A DNA stretch of 64,000 nt from Pempheris klunzingeri (Eukaryota > Chordata > Actinopteri > Acropomatiformes > Pempheridae), in NCBI RefSeq assembly GCF_042242105.1, contig NC_092029.1:7255885-7319884 (forward strand). Direction: 5' to 3'. Shown piece by piece: positions 53,401-64,000 of the stretch. Position 1 is the stretch's first letter, and the number at the start of each line of letters is the position of its first letter. The position numbers and the translations under genes are program-made. Under the pieces are notes generated by a model. That model worked only from the letters and a program-made list of their open reading frames with translations. It made no database searches and was not told the DNA's origin.

Positions 53401-56400
53401 CCTGTGGGTGTGTGGTGACCCTAATGTGAGTATGAGGTCATCTGTGGATCAGCCAGCATCACCCGTCTGTTTGGAGGCTGGCTATATTTTCATCAAGCCA
53501 AAGCAGCTCCTCCTCAGTGAAATTACTGCTGTGTCACAGCTGGGTGTGTAGTGTTTTGTTTTACTGGATGTGAAAAAGTTGGCAGTCTGATACCCGGCAC
53601 TGCAGACTAGCACGGACCCCTCACATCAGCTGGACGAGAGCCAAAGATGTCTGAGTGGACCAGCGGCAGACATAGACATTAGCACGCCCCTGTTAGCCAT
53701 ATATACAAGACACGAACAGTGCTGATTAAAGGATGGATTTGGATCTAATTCTGCTCATATTAAAATATGTAAGGTTTATTTAAATCATTGGCTGACAAAA
53801 TAATTCTCAATAACTGCCAGTTAAACAAATAAGAGAATAAAAGAGATGTATTCAATAAATTGCATTGAAATAGACATTCGAAGATGTTAAGCAAAATTCA
53901 AATAAAAGAATTTCAACACTGTTAACATAAACAATCTCACCACAAGGTCCACCCCCGTAGCTGCTCTGGAGCGTTAAGATCGTGTCACATGATCACCGAA
54001 AATAAAAAGCTCGCGACCTGCTGCACTGTTGGAGGCTGTGTTGGAGCACGGAGGCTGACCACTCACTTATTTTCTAGAACCGTACAAAGAGTGTGCTGAA
54101 TCTTCAGACCACTGAAGATGTTGTGATGATAGAAAATCTCTACTTGACCAAAGTTTTACTTCCAGCAAATAAAAAAATAGAAACTGGCTTTGCCTAAACA
54201 CATCAGATGTAAATTATCGAAGACTTTTTTGTTATGGAAAAGACATGAAAATGTCATTTTTGTCATATTTGTTGAATTTGTTGTTGTCTCATGCATTCTA
54301 TGTGAATCCCAGAAAGACTGATGAAACAACAAATATACAAATAAAACAAATAAACAATCTGTGCAAATTGTAAACATACTGCATGTATGGCTGAGGAATG
54401 CTGACACATAAACTCCAGGCAAAGTATGTTCAACAGTCCACCTCCTGTTCAGAAGAGGCTCAGCATGGAAGCTGTCGGACGGGTATTTAATAACTGAAGT
54501 GTTATCCAAACCGCAACCCTAAAATTAGTCACCACATTCAGTTGCCATGGAGAGTATCAGACGGGGCTTTGTCTGTGTGTCAGGGAGAAGCATAAATCCC
54601 ACAGCCCTGCGATAAAAGCCACTAGATTAGAAATACGGGAATGTGCTGAATGCATCTTTTCTATCTCTATCTGTTCTTTGTTCTCTGCTCACTTTGCTGT
54701 TATGCCCTTTCTCACTCCTCTCATTCCAATTTCTTCCTCCTTACTACCTGTCTGAAGGGAAAAATGGACTCTTCTCACTGCCATTCTCATATTAGACTGC
54801 AACTCAGATTTTTCTGTGTCCTCCCATATGAGCATTATTTCCACACACTCCTCTGTCTCTCATTTCTTCTGTTACCTTGGCACTTTTTAATTCTCATTTT
54901 TACACCTTATTTTCTTCCCCTTTTGTTGTTCCCCCTCACTTTCTTTCTTTTCTCTCTCTTTCTCCTTCAGTCCCTCTCAGACTAAGGGTTGCATGGCGAT
55001 GCCCCTTGTGAAGGCGCCATCCCACTGTAAACGAATGAGTCTGTCACACCGCAAACAATCTGCATTCATCATGTCTTATCTGCCTGGGCCTCCACGGCAG
55101 CAGTCATGATACCCGGACAGAGAGAATGTGTTTGGGCCCGTGGCAAGCAGGGTCAAGGTCTACAGCTCAGGGAAATAGCGCATGGGCTCAAGGCTTATTT
55201 GGCGAGCTGGTGTTGGATTTAAGCATCAGGCTGTGGAGGAGGGGACAGGCGGCTTGCCTTATCCTTGATCCAGGATAACGTTCTTTCTCTCTTTTTTTTC
55301 TATTTGTCCAGGGACGGTTTGCTGACCATGCATGCTCTTTTCCAGCAATGCCCGGCTTCATGCAGCCACAGCGCACATATTAACATCTGGCAGGATAATA
55401 GGATAACCAGAGTCTTAAACCTAAACATAAACAGGTTTAAGTGCCTTGCTTGAGGGCTTATCATAATTAATTGTTGAGATGAGCGAGGAGAGAGCGCTGC
55501 TTAATCACTTTCCTCACCCCGAATTTCTCTTCCAATTGCAGCTTTCACACTGGAGCATTTTCATTCACATTTACTTTAAAATCCTGCTGCATTGATGTTA
55601 CTCTGACACCTTTCAATTCAAAGGTGAAATATTACTCCAGCATATTAAGACAAATAACACTTGTGTGAGAACTTTTTTTTTGACAGTTATCAAAATCATT
55701 ACCACAGACAGAAACATCAAGATATTCCTGTAAACAAAAGCAGCACTATAGACTTTGTATTGATGGCTTCTGCGATGAACATACTTTTAGACTGTCAAAT
55801 ATGCTTGTCATTATCATTGGGATAGTGATGTAGTTTCAACAGAGTTTATTGAATCCAATAAAGTGTTGGGATCTGATGTGAATTTGGATTTCATAGCTCA
55901 TGCTGTGTCATAATGGTGCACACTGGCCTAAAGGGTAACACTAGTTAGGGTAAGGGTAACAGAAATACATGAAAAACAGAATTTTTTCTTTCTTTCTTAT
56001 TCTTTTAATCTATAATTCATCAAGATACAGTTTCTGGAGCTCTTCTAGCTTTAAAGTATTGATCTTTTGGCATATAACTCGCCTTTAAACACTAATGATG
56101 ACAGAAAAAGTGCTTATGAGCGCAGTGTTTGGAAGCCGGCTTGAATGATGGCGTCGGCTTGAAGGTCAGAGCTGCAGCGCAGACCGAGCAACAGAGTCAC
56201 TGACTCCACCTGCTGCCTGACAGACCTCTGGGCTACCTATCACTCACACACCCGGCGGACGGCCGCACCCTGGGTGACTGGACTACACCTCCCAGCTAGC
56301 CACTCCATCACCGCAGACAGCACTTGCAGGAGCATGGGACGAGGGCATGTTGGAGGTCGTAGTCAAGTGCATGGCCCAACTGTTCCATCTGGGGACATGT

Positions 56401-59400
56401 GTGCGGGGAGCAAAAAGGTCAAGGGTCACTTGGACATTTCGATTGACTGACTGGATGAGAGGTGGGGCTGATAATAAATATGTAACATGGTGGAGATAGT
56501 ACATGACATGTGGAGCCTTTTCTATAGATAACTGGTGTAATAATTAGAAGTACTGTGATGGATGTCTGCAGCTGACCATGAACAACACCCACCAAAACAT
56601 ATGTTATGTAGTGTAATTACTAATGTGGCTGCATGCTGTCCAATTAAAATCCCATCTCCATGTTCCCTCTCCAAGTCACCCATCACTCAAAAAAAGATGT
56701 CTGCTAGAGAGCAGAAAAAAAAAACCTAAAGCAGCGTAAAGCATTTGGCGAATCAATTTTTCATTTCCCCGTCTTCTGCTTCTGAGAGAATAAGATATAA
56801 TATCCTTGCCAATTTAAGTGCACTGGTTGTGCTTTTGTTTCCGTTGTTGTGCGTCTTTTTCGTAATTCAAATAGCTAAAGGGAAGTTGGGTGAGTGGGGG
56901 TGATGTTGGGAGTAGGGGTGTGGTGGTCATGCAACACTACGCCGGGAGACCAAGCTTGTGAAGATATGCACAAGTTGATGAGCACCTTGAACAATGTTCT
57001 TCTAAACAAATTGAGTTAACCTGCATTTAATTCAATTTGGCCTTTGATTGAGTTGTTAATGCCGGGTTTTTACACAGCTCCATGTGTGAAAGGTGCAGCT
57101 CAGAAATACCTCCTTTTGTATTTTGGCTCTCTCTGCTCCCCGCTGCGATGGCAATGGATTCACTGCTATGCAACACGAATAACAATTAATACAGATAATT
57201 GTAATACCCACTAGAGTCACTCCCTGCACTTACAGTGGCATTTGAGTGTTTTGTATCTGCTCATTGCATTAGCATTTATAATTAGGAAAAGCACTATGAC
57301 AGACAATATCTAAAAGCGGAGGCCTTTAAACTGATTTGCCCTAAACATGTTCTGGCCTGAAGCTCACGTGGACTGGCTGTGGCTGTCGACAGTGAAACAC
57401 ACTGTTCTTGACTGATAGGGACACTTCTCCACTAATGCATATTTAATTGTGTGAGCCATTATGATGCTGGAATATTTCAATTACATACATGCATTATACT
57501 TTCCTTGGAGGAACAGCTCTGTGTTTAATTTGATTCCGTATAATTACTGTAAAATGAATTTTAATTGTTATATCCAATCCTAAAATAAATTGGCATACAT
57601 TTTCTGCTCCCTGCAGTGAGGTGACTTTTCATTTGGTTTTGAAACATTGCAATCAGACTATATTTGGTGAAATTAAGAAAATGGAGTCCATCTTGATAAC
57701 TTTGTTTAAGCAAAAGCATGAAGACGGTAAGGCCTCTATTAACCCACTTTGCAGCAGAATTTAGCCCAGTGGAAATCTCATCATTGAGCAATGAAGTCTC
57801 TCTAAAATGAGTGGATTGGAATGTAAAAATAGGACTCTAACCTTTTGTTTTACCAACACTAGACAGCAATTTCAGTCAAATCCTAATTGGCTGTGTTGTT
57901 TCTCCATCCAGGCCTTGTCATGAGCATTATGGGTGTAACAGTAGCCTGAACATCTGCCACATTTATTAACAGCTGGCTGCCTATTTCTGTTTTAAAATGA
58001 CACTGACACCTGGGTCTGTGCTGCCCACTATGTCCCCTATTAGAAGATGAGATATATGCATTCCTATCTCTCTCTTTCCGTGGATGGCCTCTGTTGTCCG
58101 AGTGGATCCAGTGAGTTCCGCTGGGTGTAGATGAGCTTCCCCTATTCGAAAATCAGGAGACACAGCCGCCTCATAATTAGATTTACTTTCTGTGTGGCGC
58201 CAGTCCCTTCAATCTAATCTATTTATGCATTCCCTCTTTCAGGCCTCATTGAGATTCTATCGCCTTGTATTTGTACCCCGCCTGTCAAAACGGCCTTCTT
58301 TTCTTCACAATTTTGGGCTCATTTCACTGGCGGAGATGGGCGATGATTGCCCGCTGGTCTCATCGCAAATGCAATGTGCTGGAACTTAAGAGGCTTCTCT
58401 TCTCTCTTTAAAAGGCGGGAGTGTGTGAGTGTGTCTGTGTATGCATGTTTGTTTAGCAGGATGAGACATATGCTTGGCTGTGGGATGTGTTTGTGTTTTT
58501 GTGTATGCGTGCACATGTATTTCTGCCTCTCTAGTATTAATGTGGGCTTCAATAGATAGTCCGTGAGTGAGTGTGTGTGTGTGTGTGGTGGAGGTGTTGG
58601 GCGGTGGTGCTGGCAGGAAGGAGAAGGAGAAGGTGGAGTGTTAAAGTAAGATTAACTTTATTGATCCCTGGCAGGGAGAATTGGTTATCGTGGGAGCAAA
58701 CAATAGACTATGGATGAAAATGCAATAAACTGAACATGAAGATGTGTGCTATCGTACCAAAAGAGATCTCTTCTTGGCTTAAATAAAGTCTCAAATTGCT
58801 GATTCTTGTAGTTCTCAGGATGGTACCACTTAATGTGCACAGTTTGCCACCCCATCATGTCCCTATATTTTACCTTGACTGCCAAAGTGTGTGTTTAATT
58901 GAGTAAGAGTGCATGCAACTTTCCTCTTGTAAGAGGAGGAAATTTCTTTTAAAAGTTACATAATCTCTTATAGTTACACAAGAGGCACTGTCAGATTTGG
59001 GGTAATGCTACGAGGGCACTGATATCTGCAAGCATTATCAGATTTACAGGTGGAAGTAGCCGAGTTTGTGAGTGAACACACACATAAACTTGCTTTTAGA
59101 TGTGGATGGAGCAGCCATTGAGGGCCCTTTGTCTGGCTGTGTGCTCGAGTAGCTTTGAACATGTTATTTGTTCACATGAAAAAGAGAGCGACTCAGAGTA
59201 AATAGGATCCAGGTGACTTGAGGCGGTTTCGGCTGTCTCAAGTGTTTCACTCCGTGTCTGTCAGCCATGAAACCTGTCGCGGTTTGCTGCCAATTGTATC
59301 AGCGTGAATGGCAATGTCCCCAGAAGGGCATGGCAAAGCTTCAGTACATCTGAACAATAAATTACCCCGATAACAACAATGAATGCTTTTCCTGACAAGT

Positions 59401-62400
59401 CGCTTGCTATTTTATCATTGTCCATCTGACACCATCTCCGGTGCCAAGCTGACATTGGTCCACATTCAAACCAAATCAGGCTTTGTGGTGAAGCCATCTG
59501 CACTGAAGGACATTAAAAAAGAAACTGTGATGGAAGGTTATGGACTAACTGGAGTGATCTGCGCAACATCTTGCAGGTGTTCAGTTTGCATTAAAGGTAA
59601 AAAAACAATACAACAAAACAGCTTTGTACTGTGTTTTACAGATACAGATAAAAAAAATGCAACACAGAGGTTCAGCAAAGTTTTTATAGGTGTAGGTATC
59701 AAAACCTCCACTTTTGCTATACAAGATCATCTTTAAAAAACAACTAATGAATATCATAAACCTGGATGTAATCAATACTGAATTGACTAGAGCGGGAAAG
59801 GATACACATCTGGAATGAAAAACCCACTATATTTGGATACAATTTGACATTATTGGATCTACAAAATACTTGAATGCTGCTATTTGTAGGGTCTTGGAGG
59901 ATCTTGGCGACCCTCAGTGCTTGTATCAGAAAAGACAGCAACACACACACACTAGACCTCCAAGCCCTGAGCTGACAACCTGTTCTCATTTCCTGGGTGT
60001 CAAAACACATTGCCCCCCCCCTTTTGGCGTCTGATACTGAACAACACTACTGAACAAGACATATCATGTTAATTTGTGAGGTATGGAGATGTTGACAAGT
60101 GTATTTTTGAACTGTGGCCTGAGCCAAGCTTGCTGTTTCCCCCTGCTTCCACTCTTTGTGCTAAGTTAAGTTAATCATCATTGGCTTTAGCTCAGTACTT
60201 CACATATGAGAGAGGTATCAATCTGATCATTAACCACTTGATAGCAAATAAGCATAACTACTCCCTCAAGGCAGACTATATGTTTGACTTTGTGACAAAG
60301 TTGATTTTTAAGACACAGCCCTCAAACCTGGATGGCTACTAGTCTCAGGTCATTTGAAAGGTTAATACAGTCAGTCGCCGGAGAACTGCAGATGGCTGAG
60401 ACTAAAGTGCAAAAATCCCTTTTCTAAATGTGAAAAGAAAAGTCAGAATTTGAATGTGCTGTTGTAAATGTTCACTCAACCTTCCCCGTTGAATTCAAAT
60501 GGTGAAAAAAGCAGAGCATCCTATAGTGGCTATGCTAATTGACTGCGTTGAGTAAAAGTCAGTCAGTATGACAGCCTGTTTCTGTGATGCTTGTTTCTTG
60601 TGTGCATTCAGATCTCTTGGGCATGTAATGCAGATTTGCTTCCTGAGAGCTGCAACCAGCAGCACCATTCAGCTGGTGACACCATTACAGTGAGTGATGG
60701 TCTGTCTGACAGGGGCTTCTGTCACTACTTGCAGGAGGAGTTGACGAACTGAGCAGTCTCTCAGCGACTGAGGAGCTCTGCTTGTTGCCAGAGGGATAAA
60801 CACTGTCATTGGTTGCTTTTAATTTTACTCTGTCTAGTTGAGCATTTGTCAGCTGAACCACTTGGTTGTGGTCTCTAACGTATTTTAGTCCACTATTTGA
60901 CAAGCATTCCCTTCCTGCTATCTAACTGTGAGGGCCTTTGTGGTGATTTCCTGCCTTCAGATGCTCTGGAATTATGGTTGGATGCCCTGTAGTGTCCAGT
61001 TCTCACATATAATAAATATATCATCTCATCTGACAGTTTAATTGCTTTTGTATAGACGTGTTAATGTGTGCGTAACTTGTGAGTTTGCATGTTCTACCGC
61101 TGTGACAAACCTGAAGTTCACGGGAGCACCTTGAACTCACACCTAACAATACTTTGCAAATAAGATTAGAGCAATTTAATTAGGCAGAAAGCCGCAGTAA
61201 TAAAGCCATTAAATTAGTCACTGGTGCAAGGCAACAGTGGCAAGGAATCCCACTAATTAACCTGTGTTTCTTAGACTGTTACAACCCAGCCTGTCATAAT
61301 GACGAAGGCTTGATGTCGCAATGACCCAAATGTCCTGACCTTGTCCAAAGCACTTAAATTCCCATCTAGTTGCAAAATTGGCAGAGTTCATTAGTGTAAA
61401 CGTACAAAGTGTACAACCTCTTGTTTTTTCAAACTTGCTGGACATTTGATTGGTGTAAAATTTAAACGGGTAAAGCACATGAGTAATCACAGGCTTGGCT
61501 GATCCTTTTTCCTCTCATCCTTATCTTGAACTCACTATCTGAGCTTGGTGCTTGGACACAAACAATCATGAACTTGAACTGCTGTTTATTCCATGAATTT
61601 GCCTTCTTTGTCTGCAACATGCACAACCTTAACATCACCCCCCCCCTTCCTCCACACTTTGATCTGTGATGCAGGAGATTACAAGCACAAGATCTGTTTT
61701 TATTTAACAAAGCTGCCCGTGGATCAAGCAGCCATTATTCTTCTGAATCAGTTTCTTGTACTTGACCCACAGTCATGCCCAAAGCAGCTCTAGTAAAGTC
61801 ATAAAGATGTGAGTATAAAAATAAATCCCAACTCAAAATGAAAGCAGTGCTTGATTGCAGAAATAACATCTCACGGGCCAACACCTTGTGAACCATCATC
61901 TCCATCCTATCAAACAGAAAAACACTTGAAAGTCATCTTTCAGTCTGACATAGCTTTTTTGGTAGAACATGAAATGGTATTAATTACTTTAACTGTCCAC
62001 ATTTTCTTAACACTGCAGCTAGAGGGCAAGCTAGCACAGAAAACCATCTTATTCTATCTCTCAGGGCGATGAGAGTTAAACATAGCTACTTTCAGTGGTG
62101 TTGAAAGCATGCATGTTAACATACTGTCTTCATGTCATACAAATGAATGATGATCAACATGCTTGCAGAGTGTAAAAGCCTGGTATGTCACTCTTTTGTG
62201 TATTACCTTAATGTAAGAGGAGTACTGGAGGATATTTTTCTCTATTTTTAAATGATGAGAGGTTCCCCCTTCTCAGATTATTTGACAACTCATCCCGACA
62301 TCTTATCTCAGAGGCTCACATTCGCAGACATGCACTTACACGCAAAGCTCCAGCAAGAAACAGCAAGATATAAAACATGACATCTTAAAGATTTAACATG

Positions 62401-64000
62401 AAGGTCTGAGCGCCATTTGATGTTTCTGTTGGTCTTTGACACGGTATCTGTTTTGGGTGGGTTATGCTTCTGGCACATGTTGGCTGACTGCAGCACCCAT
62501 GGGACCGTGCCTAGCCCCTAGCATTGTCATTCTTCATTGATCAGAGGGGGGAGAGGCTAACAAGGTCTCCAGGCTACATGCTGCTCTCTGCCTGTTGTTA
62601 GAAACCTGCTCCTACTGCTTAATCTGGGCTCGGCTTTGATGCCTTCTCACATGACACAGCCGACTGTCTAATTCAGGACCTAGAAGTCCTTAAAGGGAAA
62701 TTGCGGTTGCACACAGTACTGCACTTATTTTTATATTTTGGAATGAAGGATTTCAGGTGCGCTTTCAGTTTTACAAAATACAGTGGTTTAGATGATCCGA
62801 CTTAACTTGTTTGAAACCTGATCTCCTGATCCAGTTCCAATCCTTCGCTTATAGCGTCTTGTGCTGCCCCCATGTGGTCAAAAAAAAAAAACATGAATAC
62901 AGCTTCAGCTACAAGTTTAGAGAGAGCCTTCAAGCCAGGCTCACTTATCCTGTCCTGTTCAGTAACACACATTTAGCAAAGCCATTTCCACTGCACAGCT
63001 GCTCACCACAATCCCTCCGTCACAGTGACTGAAACACAAATAGCCCCATATTCAGTAAATCAATGAGTTGGACCTCCCCACTGCTTGGATCAAAAAAGTA
63101 AATGAAAGAATGAACATAATGGTGCAGTAATTGCACTGCAGTAGGCTCTTATTCAGTAATAAGACAATGAAATATGAGTTACCTAGAAACTATGCTATAC
63201 GTATCTACTTGGGGACTGCTGTTAAACCCCTTGCGACAAATATAATCCCAGTTTAAGTCCTCCTTTCAGTTTGCTCTGACTTGGTCTTAACACAAGTAAG
63301 GTGATCCCTACTAAAGTAAAATGACCATTAGCAGGGGTACACTGCCATCATGGATTTAAGCACAGTTATGTACAGAGCACAGCTCATTACATTGCCTCCA
63401 TGCCATCAAATCCAGTGCAGTGATCTTGGCCCTCTTACCTGCAACCTGCATAGCAATCATCCCTTCCTCTGACCCACACCGGCGACCCATCGCTTGCCCT
63501 TCTCTGCCTGCTTCCTCATTAGTGGCTGCTTCTCAATGAGGAAAATCCATTTGTAATCCTACTATCTCACACAGCATGAATCTGGATTTTTTTTCCCCTC
63601 ACTTTTTTGCATTCACTCAATCAGTCGCTGCTTTCTCTCTAATTTGCATGCACACAAACATGACCACAAGGCCCACTTTTCCCGCTGACGTGTTCTAATT
63701 TTTGCTGTCACTATTCTTACTCCTGGCATTCTGTTTGTCTCTATCTGAGGCTTCATGCGCTTAATTCCCTCTCTTCCTCCACATGTCTGTGAAATACCCA
63801 GGGAGCACACATACACGATCTCTCCCACGCACTCCTCCTCTGGCATACGATGCATCTGAGCTGGGTGAAATCGTGGTCAGAAGATGTCTGTGCCGCTTGG
63901 ATCTAAATTGGCCAGCCCTGAACTCTGAGCTTCAGAGGATGGCCTGTGGTAACAAGCAGGAAGAGGTGAAGCCCCAACAATATGCAGCGCCAATCACTCA

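Larger units (their letters stand above)
50431..64000. other. Gene desert to end of window
   Basis: No gene recognised on either strand. It contains CA/TG microsatellites near 53.18-53.22, 53.37-53.40 and 58.57-58.59 kb, a retroposon-tail-like motif near 58.64-58.68 kb, and many AT-rich blocks with homeodomain-type TAATTA/ATTA cores (for example 56.56-56.66, 57.0-57.3, 57.42-57.56 and 61.14-61.26 kb). These may be regulatory elements of a gene outside the window. Confidence 0.5.

Overview
The window looks like a piece of a teleost (probably spiny-rayed, acanthomorph) fish chromosome. The genes are vertebrate orthologues with GT-AG introns. The intergenic DNA is AT-leaning and rich in CA/TG microsatellites, and it carries fish-type Tc1 and L2-like repeats. 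No bacterial-style features are present.

Layout. 1-11.4 kb is intergenic, with microsatellites and one palindromic-ended MITE-like repeat. 11.45-14.3 kb holds arf6 on the minus strand: one coding exon, a 5'UTR intron, a GA-rich 5' leader and a long putative 3'UTR. About 2 kb away and head to head starts prpf39 (16.4-23.5 kb, plus strand, 15 coding exons, U1 snRNP / splicing factor with HAT repeats). It is followed in the same direction by fau (24.57-26.36 kb, ubiquitin-like FUBI fused to ribosomal protein eS30, with a TOP-type start). fkbp3 (27.09-28.89 kb, minus, 7 exons, nuclear FK506-binding prolyl isomerase) converges on fau. This is a compact housekeeping cluster. From general knowledge, ARF6, PRPF39 and FKBP3 are all on human 14q21, whereas FAU is on another human chromosome.

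30.5-32.6 kb is a dead Tc1-like transposon on the minus strand, itself broken by a LINE-tail fragment and a 0.55-kb MITE. 32.8-38.0 kb contains the most unusual locus: two tandem minus-strand copies of an unrecognised gene. Both have a 79-nt first coding exon starting MAFSGP and a second exon joined in frame through GGSSQP. Copy A encodes about 600 residues: SUMO-interaction-like motifs, a long acidic tract, a candidate bipartite nuclear signal, then about 17.5 units of a strictly 60-bp (20-residue) minisatellite. Copy B carries only one diverged unit of the repeat, in another frame, and lacks the acidic part. I regard this locus as the best candidate for something undescribed.

38.2-38.5 kb is a long near-perfect inverted repeat (foldback element). 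From there to 64 kb I find no convincing gene: an L2-like LINE tail, a (CTAT)24 array, a second degenerate copy of the 3.1-kb MITE, other microsatellites and AT-rich, TAATTA-containing stretches that could be conserved enhancers of a distant gene.

All splice sites and proteins were assembled by eye from the sequence. No database search was possible.
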